From a bacterium (GTDB lineage Bacteria > Bacteroidota > Ignavibacteria > Kapaibacteriales > UBA7675), in contig JAUIKM010000002.1 of the NCBI GenBank assembly GCA_030430495.1, positions 186,001 to 250,000 of the forward strand: DNA of 64,000 nt, in the 5' to 3' direction. Made by a program: the position numbers and the translations under genes. The number at the start of each line of letters is the position of its first letter. The stretch's first letter is position 1. The notes beneath the pieces were generated by a model that saw only the letters and a list, made by a program, of their open reading frames with translations, did not search any database and was not told the DNA's origin. This document shows positions 47,785-55,127 of this stretch, in pieces.

Positions 47785-48051
47785 ATGAAAGCCGAGAGCA
47801 ACGAATTTGACCCCGAAGAGCGCGAGTTACGCGACGGCATTCAGGAAGAATTGAAGCAGACTCTGCTGGCGCTGAAACGATCAATGAAAGACCGCGATTA
47901 CGACCAGGCCGTCCTGTTTTGCCTGAGCGCATCGCGTTACCTGCGCGAGCTCGACGAGCACGGACTGGCCACCGACGCCGACCGCAGTCTGCTGTACGCC
48001 ATGCGCAGCAATGTCCACGAAATATTCCGGATTCAGAACCGCTACCATTAA
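47785..48051 (+). CDS. Small acidic hypothetical protein
   Basis: 88 aa, entirely alpha-helical in appearance (ERELRDGIQEELKQTLLALKRSMKDRDYDQAVLFCLSASRYL), with no signal or membrane segment. I do not recognise a family. The ATG at 47785 is 13 nt after the YihY-like gene and the stop is 48 nt before the M50 peptidase, so it is likely an operon member. It may be a small adaptor or a TPR-like helical hairpin. Confidence 0.65.
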   Translation: MKAESNEFDPEERELRDGIQEELKQTLLALKRSMKDRDYDQAVLFCLSASRYLRELDEHGLATDADRSLLYAMRSNVHEIFRIQNRYH

Positions 48052-48099
48052 TGAGCGGCCTGGCATTTTCCTCAATTGTAGCTGTGCGGCAGTCCCCCG

Positions 48100-48795
48100 A
48101 TGTTTAATGAAATGGATATCGTCCTTGGTTTGCAGCGTTTGCTGATCATGGGCCCGGTTCTGCTTTTCTCGTTGTCATTTCACGAAATGGCGCACGCCTG
48201 GACATCCAACCGACTCGGCGATCCGACGGCCCGTTACCTGGGCCGCATTACCCTGGATCCCGCCAAGCACATCGACCTGTTCGGCACGATCATCATTCCG
48301 TTTATGGCAATCCTGCTTTCGGGATTTTCACTGATCGGCTGGGCCAAACCAGTGCCGTTCAATCCTGCCAATTTCGACAACTGGCGTCGCGACTCAACGC
48401 TCGTGGCGCTTGCCGGTCCGGCGTCGAATCTGCTGCTGGCTGTGTTGTTCACCATTCTGTTTGTCGTATTGCACGCTGTGGGCGTTGCGGCTGCGCCGTC
48501 CGGCCCGCTGGAGGAAATACTCTTTTCCGGTTCTGGCGTAGGCGCTTACCTGTTCGGCGCCGTGGCATTAAACATCGCCCTGGCCTTTTTTAACATGATG
48601 CCCGTGCCGCCGCTGGACGGCTCGCACGTCCTGATAAACTACCTGCCCGAAAAGTACTCGATGATTTTGCAGCAGATCGGTTTCATGGGGATCATCATCC
48701 TCATCTTGCTGATGAACACGCCGGGCGTTCGCGATTTGTACATCACGGTATTTTCCCTTCTGTTGACGCCATTTTACTACGTGTTTTATTTCTGA
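48100..48795 (+). CDS. Site-2 protease family protein (peptidase M50)
   Basis: A 231-aa intramembrane zinc metalloprotease. The HExxH motif is in SFHEMAHAW (helix 2), and the third ligand motif is FNMMPVPPLDGSHVL. Five or six membrane segments and no PDZ domain place it with the short FwdE/YwhC-type rhomboid-unrelated S2P homologues. Such enzymes cleave membrane proteins, sometimes anti-sigma factors; two candidate membrane anti-sigma proteins occur in this window, but no direct link is visible. Confidence 0.9.
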   Translation: MFNEMDIVLGLQRLLIMGPVLLFSLSFHEMAHAWTSNRLGDPTARYLGRITLDPAKHIDLFGTIIIPFMAILLSGFSLIGWAKPVPFNPANFDNWRRDSTLVALAGPASNLLLAVLFTILFVVLHAVGVAAAPSGPLEEILFSGSGVGAYLFGAVALNIALAFFNMMPVPPLDGSHVLINYLPEKYSMILQQIGFMGIIILILLMNTPGVRDLYITVFSLLLTPFYYVFYF

Positions 48796-49625
48796 CGCAT
48801 TTAACAATTGTCTGCCGGCTTCGTCCTGCGGTCCTGCGGTCTTGCTGTCTGACCCTCTTGTTTGTCAGTGAGTTGGAAGTTTTCAATATCTGAGAAAGTC
48901 CCGAGGCGCGGCGGCGGCCTGCCTTTGAGAAATCTTGAAGGCGAAGACGCCCGCAGTTTCAGATCGCAGGTGATTAACAGTGCGCTGCGCCTCCGACTTG
49001 TCAGGTATTCCGCGCGTTCATGCACCCGTCTGTTCCGCGTTCCGCATCTGATTTGTGTTTCATCCGCAATGTCATTCATGTCGTCCCTGCGCGTTTGTGT
49101 CGGGATTTCGGGCCTGACCTTCGTGCCTTGCCCGTCGCTTTGCTCCCGGCATACGCAACAAGGATAGGCCGGCGTGCGCTGTTTAACAAGCGGAAAAGAC
49201 TGAGTGTGCGGTAAAACGCGGTTGACCGTGCCGTTTTTCTGTCCAAGCGGGCGAGAGGGCCGTGATTGAGTGTGTTTTAGCCCTCCGGTGCGTCATGAGC
49301 GGCGGAATGGAGCGTCGAGTTTCAAGTTTAAAGTCTGGGAAATTTGAACGGAGCGCGCCGAGAAATCATGGGTCCCCCACCCCCGCCTCCGCCGCCTTCA
49401 ATTGTTTAACACCACACACCCATCCCCGGCCGCGTTCCCTCCCGAAAACCGGCCCGATATTCCGCTGTTAATCCGAATCCATGGAAGTCGGTTCCTTCCG
49501 TGCACGCAACAAGGATAGTGAACATGCCTCCGGCGCGCAAACGGAAAAGACTGAACGTCGGCAAAATCGCGGTTGACCGGGCGGTTTTCCTGTTTAAGCG
49601 GATGGCCGGTGATTCAGTGCGCCGC
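48796..49625. other. Noncoding stretch with repeats
   Basis: 830 bp with no convincing gene. Contains a minus-strand dispersed-element copy (48858-48866), the two-copy direct repeat described next, and several GTTTAA words. Short open frames encode arginine/serine-rich peptides without recognisable features. Confidence 0.5.
49153..49621 (+). repeat. Two-copy ungapped direct repeat, about 118 bp each
   Basis: Copy A (49153-49274) and copy B (49504-49621) share ACGCAACAAGGATA, CGGAAAAGACTGA and CGCGGTTGACCG at identical internal offsets (0, 38 and 64 nt). A third, partial relative is at 12410-12456. Function unknown; could be a small RNA family or a decayed mobile repeat. Confidence 0.7.
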
Positions 49626-50180
49626 TCACAAAGCCGGATTGGTCCACGGTCTGTCTTCAATGCCCGCGTGTTTGTTCGCCAGACGCGCCGCAACAAACAA
49701 ATAATCCGATAATCTGTTCAGATAGACTTGTACCTCGCTGTTGATCTCTTCGCGTTCCGACAGCTCGGTCACGCATCGTTCGGCGCGGCGGCAAACTGTG
49801 CGCGCCAGATGCAGTTGCGCCGCCGCCGGTGTTCCGCCCGGCAGAATAAAACTCTTCAGTGGCGCAAGTTCCTGCTCCATGGCATCGATGCTGCTTTCCA
49901 GCGCGGCGGCCTGCTCGGCCTGGATGCGCGGGATCGCGTATTTCGGTGGTGGTGACAGCGGCGTTGCCAGGTCGGAGCCGAGCGAAAATAATAACGCGCT
50001 GATGTTTGTCAACTCGCGCCGTAGCTCGTCCGGCATCGCAAAAGTCAGGGTAATGCCGATGTGAGAATTCAGTTCGTCCACCGTGCCGTACGCTTCAATG
50101 CGCGCGTCGTGTTTGGCCACGCGCCGCCCGCCAAAAAGCGCGGTCTGCCCCTTGTCGCCCGTGCGTGTATAGATTTTCAC
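49626..50180 (-). CDS. Cob(I)alamin adenosyltransferase, PduO type
   Basis: A 184-aa enzyme that adenosylates corrinoid to adenosylcobalamin with ATP. N-terminal KIYTRTGDKGQTALFGGRRVAKHD is the ATP-binding signature. EAYGTVDELNSHIG and the late RTVCRRAERCVTEL and LNRLSDYLFVAAR complete the family pattern. This suggests the organism salvages corrinoids for a B12-dependent enzyme such as methylmalonyl-CoA mutase, which is not in the window. Confidence 0.94.
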   Translation of the reverse strand: MKIYTRTGDKGQTALFGGRRVAKHDARIEAYGTVDELNSHIGITLTFAMPDELRRELTNISALLFSLGSDLATPLSPPPKYAIPRIQAEQAAALESSIDAMEQELAPLKSFILPGGTPAAAQLHLARTVCRRAERCVTELSEREEINSEVQVYLNRLSDYLFVAARLANKHAGIEDRPWTNPAL

Positions 50181-50294
50181 CGTTGTGTTTCCCGCCCTGC
50201 TGGTTCAAAAAGATTCTGGTCAGTCAGCGACTAGTAATATATTCGTAATTTACCTGTTTATGCACAACTGCCGGCAAGAGGAAGCAAAAGCACC

Positions 50295-51128
50295 GTGGCG
50301 CGAACACTACGAATTCTGTTTATTGGCGATTTGGTGGGAATGGCTGGACTGGAAACGCTCACCGCGTACCTGCCGGACCTGATTGCGGAATACAAATCCG
50401 ACTTCGTGATTGTCAATGGTGAAAACATTGTCAATGGCAAAGGTCTGTCGGAAAAAGAAGCCGACGTCATTTTTGGGCTGGGCGCGCACGTCATAACGAC
50501 GGGCAATCACGTCTGGGAAAACTGGAAAGCGCGTCCGCTGCTCAGTAAAAATCCCAAAGTCCTGCGGCCGCTGAACTATCCGTCGAACAATCCCGGCAAC
50601 GGCTCTGTTGTCGTCGAACTGCCCGACGGCCGCAAAGCGGCGGTTCTTCACCTGCAGGGCCGCGTCTTTATGCAGCCCATCGACTGTCCCTTCCGCGCGG
50701 CCGAAAAAGCGCTGCCGCGCCTGCAGGCCGAGACGAACATTATTTTCGTCGACATGCATGCCGAAGCCACCGCCGAAAAAATGGCGCTGGCCAACTTTCT
50801 GGACGGAAAGGTCTCGGCACTCGTCGGAACACACACGCATGTGCAGACGGCCGATGCACGCATCATGCCGCGCGGCACGGCTTATCTGACGGACGCCGGT
50901 ATGACCGGTCCCTACGAATCGGTGCTCGGCATGCGCACGGACATCGCCCTGCGCCGCTTTCTTTTGCAGACGCCGCACAAATACGAATCGGCGACGAACG
51001 ATCTGCGCATCTGCGGCGTGCACGTTGAAGTGGATGAGCAGAGCGGTGCGGCGCTTGAAATCGAAACCATCATGCGGCCGGAAATGACGCGCGTTCGGGC
51101 CGCCGACGCAGGACCTCCGCCGGCCTGA
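50295..51128 (+). CDS. YmdB-family metallophosphoesterase
   Basis: A 277-aa binuclear metallophosphoesterase (TIGR00282 group). Metal sites are in LFIGDLVG, VNGENIVNGKGL, TTGNHVWEN and GTHTHVQTADARI. In Bacillus, YmdB hydrolyses cyclic nucleotides and affects motility and biofilm formation. Here a flagellar flbD gene follows after 51 nt, which fits a motility connection but does not prove it. Starts at a GTG (50295). Confidence 0.9.
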   Translation: MARTLRILFIGDLVGMAGLETLTAYLPDLIAEYKSDFVIVNGENIVNGKGLSEKEADVIFGLGAHVITTGNHVWENWKARPLLSKNPKVLRPLNYPSNNPGNGSVVVELPDGRKAAVLHLQGRVFMQPIDCPFRAAEKALPRLQAETNIIFVDMHAEATAEKMALANFLDGKVSALVGTHTHVQTADARIMPRGTAYLTDAGMTGPYESVLGMRTDIALRRFLLQTPHKYESATNDLRICGVHVEVDEQSGAALEIETIMRPEMTRVRAADAGPPPA

Positions 51129-51179
51129 GCCGCGCGCGGACAAATTTTGGCCTTACTCCACGTTGCGGGCATCCGTATT

Positions 51180-51377
51180 ATGATCAGACTCACGAAACTC
51201 GACGGCACGGAAATTGTTGTCAATGCCGATGAAATCGAAACTGTCACGTCGACGCACGACTCGCAGATCCGCCTGTGCAGCGGTCGCAACTTGCTCGTGC
51301 GCGAGTCGGCCGACGTTATTACCGCTCGTGTAATCGAGTACCGGCGCAAATGTTATCAGACGCCCGCACAGGACTGA
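51180..51377 (+). CDS. flbD: FlbD-family flagellar protein
   Basis: A 65-aa protein of the small FlbD family (MIRLTKLDGTEIVVNADEIETV, then SGRNLLVRESADVITARVIEYRR), found in flagellar operons of several phyla and of undefined biochemical role. The ATG at 51180 matches the family start. Its 3' end overlaps the next gene by 28 nt in another frame. Confidence 0.85.
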   Translation: MIRLTKLDGTEIVVNADEIETVTSTHDSQIRLCSGRNLLVRESADVITARVIEYRRKCYQTPAQD

Positions 51378-53278
51378 TTCGAAGCTGTTTCACGACGGCG
51401 CTCCTGCTGTGCTTCGGCGCGGCGGCGGTGCAGGCCCAGGTGCAGTCGAATGCGCGCGACAGTCTGCTGATTGAGCCCTTGTTTTCCCAGGGATTTGACA
51501 AAAACGCCAATACCATTGTTTTTAACGGCCTCCTGCGCGGCAGCATCCCCACCTTTATCGCCGATGACGCCTGGTTTCTGTTCGACCTCCGGTATCGCGC
51601 CAATACCATCCGCGGTTTTAACACATCTGTTCGCGACGACGCCGAAGCCTTGCTGGAGCAACGCCTGGGGCTGGCGCCGGAGTGGTTTGCCTTTGTGTCG
51701 GCCGGCGGCCTGATTTCCGACGACAGCCGCAGTCTTACCATCAACAAATTGCTCAATGGAAACCTGCGCAGCGGCCTGCGCTACCAGTCCCTGGACGACC
51801 GCATTCAGGCGGAAGCGGCGGCGGCGGCGGTCTACAGCGAACAACTCGGAATTGCCGACCGCGGCAGCGAGTACGGCGGATTCCTGCGCGGCAGGGGGCT
51901 GAAACTGGACGATTTTGACCTGCAATTCGACGCTGTGGCCGACCTCTCGCAGCTTTCCGGCGAGCGCCTCAACTTTACCGTCGGCGGCGATGGGGAAATT
52001 GGCCGCATTTTTCCGGAAGGGGCAGCCATCTCGATTGTCGGCGAGGTCGAAGATTCGCGTCGCGATTTCTATACCTTCGTCGGCTCCGGCAGTACGGCGG
52101 CGCTGGAAACCCGCAAACGCAACAACTGGGCCGTTGAAGCGCGCGCCGCGTTCGACCTGAGCGACGACATCGACCTGGATCTGCGCACCGCCATACGCAG
52201 CGAGGCAATAGAGCGATTTTACCGCGCGGCATTTCAAGAGAATTCCGTCACGGCGGTGGCGCGGGCTCGCGATGAATTGCGCCTGGATATCGAGGCTGTC
52301 GCCCACGGCCGCTGGGCCGGCGGCCTGCATTCGCTGGGATTTTTTGTCAATGGGCGCGACGAAAGCAATTCCGTCGCGCAGCGTTTTGACGTCAACCCGA
52401 GCGAGCTGACGCGTCTGCGCGAGAGCGAGCGCCAGCGCGACAACTCGTCGACGCGTTCCGGCGTCAGCCTGCGCTCCGAGTGGCCCGCGTTTGGGCGCGA
52501 TACGCTCAGCGCGTCGTTTTCAGGTATCGTATTGCGCTACGACACACCCAGCGACGAAAACAACGACGACCGCGACGAGCTGTCGCTGATTACCTCGCTG
52601 AGCTACAGTCACCGGCACTCCGATATGTTGACGTCGCGCGTGACGCTGGAGACGCAACTGGAGCACCTCGTATTCCTGCGCGCCGAGCGCAGTGCCCAGA
52701 ACAACTGGAATCGCGTCATCCGCCTGATTCCGCGCATTGAAATCACGACGCGTCGTTTTATAGCGCGGCCCACCTTTGAGGTACTGGCCAACTTCACCAG
52801 CTACGACTTTGAGAATCAGATCATCACCTCGCCCAGTTTCAGCTTCCGCCAGGTGTCGTACCGCGATTCGCTGATCTGGCGGCTGAGTTCGCAGGAGCAC
52901 CTGGACCTGGGAATTGTGACGCGTTACTACGAGCGCGGTCGCTTCCGCTGGAACAGCTTTTCAGAGACGCCGCAAGATGAAAACGTTGAACTTTTTTGTA
53001 GATTATTGCTCTTTCATACCCCGAATTTTTCCGATCCGAACGGCACGCAGGTAGGGGTTGGCGCCCGTATTTACTCCCTCAGCAGCAGCCCCGCCGGTAC
53101 GCCGCTTCCGGGGCAGGAAACGCTGCGGCAGTCGTTCGCACCGGAAACCGTCATCAGATTTTCGGCCGGTCCCAGCACAGACCTGGAGCTGCGCGGCTGG
53201 TACGAAATCGAATTCGACAGGGGCAGAGAAGTCAGGCGCTTTCCCAATGTGTTCCTGCAATCGACCGTCCGACTCTGA
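51350..53278 (+). CDS. Large outer-membrane beta-barrel-like protein
   Basis: 642 aa. A signal peptide (SCFTTALLLCFGAAAVQAQ) is followed by an almost continuous run of alternating polar and hydrophobic strands (SGLRYQSLDDRIQAEAAA, LHSLGFFVNGRDESN, TSLSYSHRHSDMLTSRVTLETQLEHL) ending in STVRL. This pattern and the Arg/Asp-rich turns suggest a barrel of 20 or more strands. I do not recognise a family. The ATG at 51350 overlaps flbD. An alanine run (QAEAAAAAVYSEQ) is encoded by GCG repeats. Confidence 0.7.
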   Translation: MLSDARTGLIRSCFTTALLLCFGAAAVQAQVQSNARDSLLIEPLFSQGFDKNANTIVFNGLLRGSIPTFIADDAWFLFDLRYRANTIRGFNTSVRDDAEALLEQRLGLAPEWFAFVSAGGLISDDSRSLTINKLLNGNLRSGLRYQSLDDRIQAEAAAAAVYSEQLGIADRGSEYGGFLRGRGLKLDDFDLQFDAVADLSQLSGERLNFTVGGDGEIGRIFPEGAAISIVGEVEDSRRDFYTFVGSGSTAALETRKRNNWAVEARAAFDLSDDIDLDLRTAIRSEAIERFYRAAFQENSVTAVARARDELRLDIEAVAHGRWAGGLHSLGFFVNGRDESNSVAQRFDVNPSELTRLRESERQRDNSSTRSGVSLRSEWPAFGRDTLSASFSGIVLRYDTPSDENNDDRDELSLITSLSYSHRHSDMLTSRVTLETQLEHLVFLRAERSAQNNWNRVIRLIPRIEITTRRFIARPTFEVLANFTSYDFENQIITSPSFSFRQVSYRDSLIWRLSSQEHLDLGIVTRYYERGRFRWNSFSETPQDENVELFCRLLLFHTPNFSDPNGTQVGVGARIYSLSSSPAGTPLPGQETLRQSFAPETVIRFSAGPSTDLELRGWYEIEFDRGREVRRFPNVFLQSTVRL

Positions 53279-53340
53279 AAGACCGCACACAGGCGCGGCG
53301 CGGAGTCTCTGTACAAAGCCTGGATGAATCGACGAAAGCA

Positions 53341-53748
53341 ATGAATCACACACTCACGATTCCGAGTGATACCAAAAAACTGAATCAGCTGGAGCCTTTC
53401 CTGGCCGAAGTATTCAAGGGCCACGATGTGACGGAAACCGCCTATCACAATGCCATGGTCGTACTGACGGAAGCCGTCAACAATGCGATCAACCACGGCA
53501 ACAAACGCGACCCGGCCAAGCAGGTTTCCGTCGCCGCGGCAGTGATTGAAGGCAAACTTCATTTGGAAATTCTGGACGAAGGCAGTGGCTTTGACGCCTC
53601 GGCCTTGCCCGATCCGCTGCATCCCGACAACCTCCTGCGCGAAGGCGGCCGCGGTGTCTTCCTCATTCGCGCCTTCAGCGAGACGGTGGAATTCGAGAAC
53701 ACCGGCAGCGGCACGCGTACCAAAATCAGCCTGAAAACAGGCGCCTGA
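53341..53748 (+). CDS. RsbW-like anti-sigma/serine kinase (HATPase_c)
   Basis: A 135-aa single GHKL ATPase domain. N box TEAVNNAINHGNK, G1 box LDEGSGFD and G2 box GGRGVFLI are intact, with the compact size of RsbW/SpoIIAB-type proteins. These switch partners by phosphorylating an anti-sigma antagonist (STAS) protein. No STAS or RsbU gene is present, so the partner is elsewhere. It lies 62 nt after the outer-membrane protein gene and 11 nt before the glycosyltransferase gene. Confidence 0.9.
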   Translation: MNHTLTIPSDTKKLNQLEPFLAEVFKGHDVTETAYHNAMVVLTEAVNNAINHGNKRDPAKQVSVAAAVIEGKLHLEILDEGSGFDASALPDPLHPDNLLREGGRGVFLIRAFSETVEFENTGSGTRTKISLKTGA

Positions 53749-53759
53749 CGATCCCCGCC

Positions 53760-55127
53760 ATGTCAATGCGAACCAGCGGCCTGCTGCTGTATCTCGTCGC
53801 TTTTCTCGTGTATCCCTTTCTGCCCGCCACGCGCGATTCCGGATTGGCTTTTACGATTGTATGCGGTCTTCACGTTCTGCTGGGGCTGGCGCTGCTGCCC
53901 GTTTTGGCGCGTGGTCTGCGGCGTCGCGCGCTGTGGTTCCTGGCTCTGATTTTCCTCCCGCGTCTTTTCTGTCTGCCGATGCATCCATGGCTGTCCGACG
54001 ATGCCTGGCGCTACCTGTGGGACGGCGGACTGGTGCTGGACGGTAAAAATGTGTATCTCTACGCGCCGGCGGATCCGGCGCTGGAGCATCTGCGCGGCGA
54101 GGTGTATGACTTTGTCGATTATCGCGACGTGAAAACAATCTATCCGCCGCTGGCGCAGCTCGGTTTTTCCGCCGCCGTCCTGATGGCAAGGCCGTTCGGC
54201 GGCGGCGCGTTTGCGCAGTTTGTCTGCCTCAAGGTGCTGCTGGTCGGGACGGAAATTTTTGCCCTCCTGCTGTTGCTGCGAATGTTGCGTTACCGCCGCT
54301 CCGCACATGCGCCGCCGTCCGCTCTGGGGTTGTACCTGCTTTCTCCTTTGCCCGTCATCGAGTTTGCCGGGCAGGGGCACCTGGACGCCTGGCTGCTGCC
54401 CCCGCTGGCTGTTCTGATCGGAATTGTCTTAGCGGTTCGCGGCTTTGAACACGTTGGCAAACAAAAAAATGCCTTTAAAGCGGGCGCCGTCATCGGCGCA
54501 GCCGCTCTGATAAAAGTGTTGCCGATAGTGCTGGTCGGCCTGTGGTGGCGTTGTCTGCGCGGTGTTAAACAACGTGCCGCGCTGTTGGCCGGATGTGTGC
54601 TCTGCCTGTTGTTGTTAAGCGCGCCTTTTTTTCTCGACGTGCAGGCCTTTGTTAATCTGCGTGAAACGGCGGCATACTACAGCAATGTGCTCGAGTTTAA
54701 CGGTGTGCCGCTGTATGTGTTAAAAGCGGTGCTCGACCTTGTTGAAGCGCCGAACTACTGGGAGTGGGCGCCGAATCTGTTGAGTGCATTGCGCCTGTCG
54801 GTTGTATTTGTCCTTTTGCTGCGATTAAACGTGCGGGGCCGGCATGAGTTGTTACGCGCAATGTTTTGGGTGCTGTGCGCCGCATTGCTGATTTCGTCCA
54901 AAGTGCACACCTGGTATTTTGCGCCGCTGCTTCTGCTGAACGTGATGATCGGGTTTCGCTGGCTGCCCTTCTTTGCGGGTTTTTCCATGTTAACATATGC
55001 GATATACGCGGTCAGTCCGCCGGCTGAAGCCTACGTGCTGGAATACATCGTGTGGAGCGCCGGTCTCGCGGCAATGCTGTGGGAACTCAGCTTAAACAAA
55101 CGCAGAGCGCTTCAGTCCCCGGCCTGA
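53760..55127 (+). CDS. Polytopic glycosyltransferase (GT87/mannosyltransferase-like)
   Basis: A 455-aa inner-membrane enzyme with about ten helices, likely using a polyprenyl-linked sugar. The first loop has the acidic LSDDAWRYLWDGGLVLDGKN, typical of GT-C enzymes. A cytoplasmic loop reads VGKQKNAFKAG and is encoded by the 25-nt dispersed repeat (54459-54483). From that point the nucleotide sequence becomes rich in TTAA, having been free of it before. Ends tail-to-tail with addB, overlapping it by 16 nt. Confidence 0.78.
   Translation: MSMRTSGLLLYLVAFLVYPFLPATRDSGLAFTIVCGLHVLLGLALLPVLARGLRRRALWFLALIFLPRLFCLPMHPWLSDDAWRYLWDGGLVLDGKNVYLYAPADPALEHLRGEVYDFVDYRDVKTIYPPLAQLGFSAAVLMARPFGGGAFAQFVCLKVLLVGTEIFALLLLLRMLRYRRSAHAPPSALGLYLLSPLPVIEFAGQGHLDAWLLPPLAVLIGIVLAVRGFEHVGKQKNAFKAGAVIGAAALIKVLPIVLVGLWWRCLRGVKQRAALLAGCVLCLLLLSAPFFLDVQAFVNLRETAAYYSNVLEFNGVPLYVLKAVLDLVEAPNYWEWAPNLLSALRLSVVFVLLLRLNVRGRHELLRAMFWVLCAALLISSKVHTWYFAPLLLLNVMIGFRWLPFFAGFSMLTYAIYAVSPPAEAYVLEYIVWSAGLAAMLWELSLNKRRALQSPA
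54459..54483 (+). repeat. Dispersed element, 25-nt exact repeat copy 2 (inside a gene)
   Basis: Identical over 25 nt to 4907-4931. Here it is translated in frame as KQKNAFKA within a loop of the glycosyltransferase. Confidence 0.8.

Noticed and set aside
48862-49167. A 101-codon frame after the M50 peptidase
   Set aside because: Low-complexity serine/arginine translation without recognisable features, in a region dominated by noncoding repeats.
51382-51397. Possible parS half-site (TGTTTCACG)
   Set aside because: Only one half resembles the consensus and it lies inside a coding sequence.
10301-53000. Avoidance of GATATC sites in the window
   Set aside because: About 14 sites were seen against roughly 9 expected, so there is no depletion.
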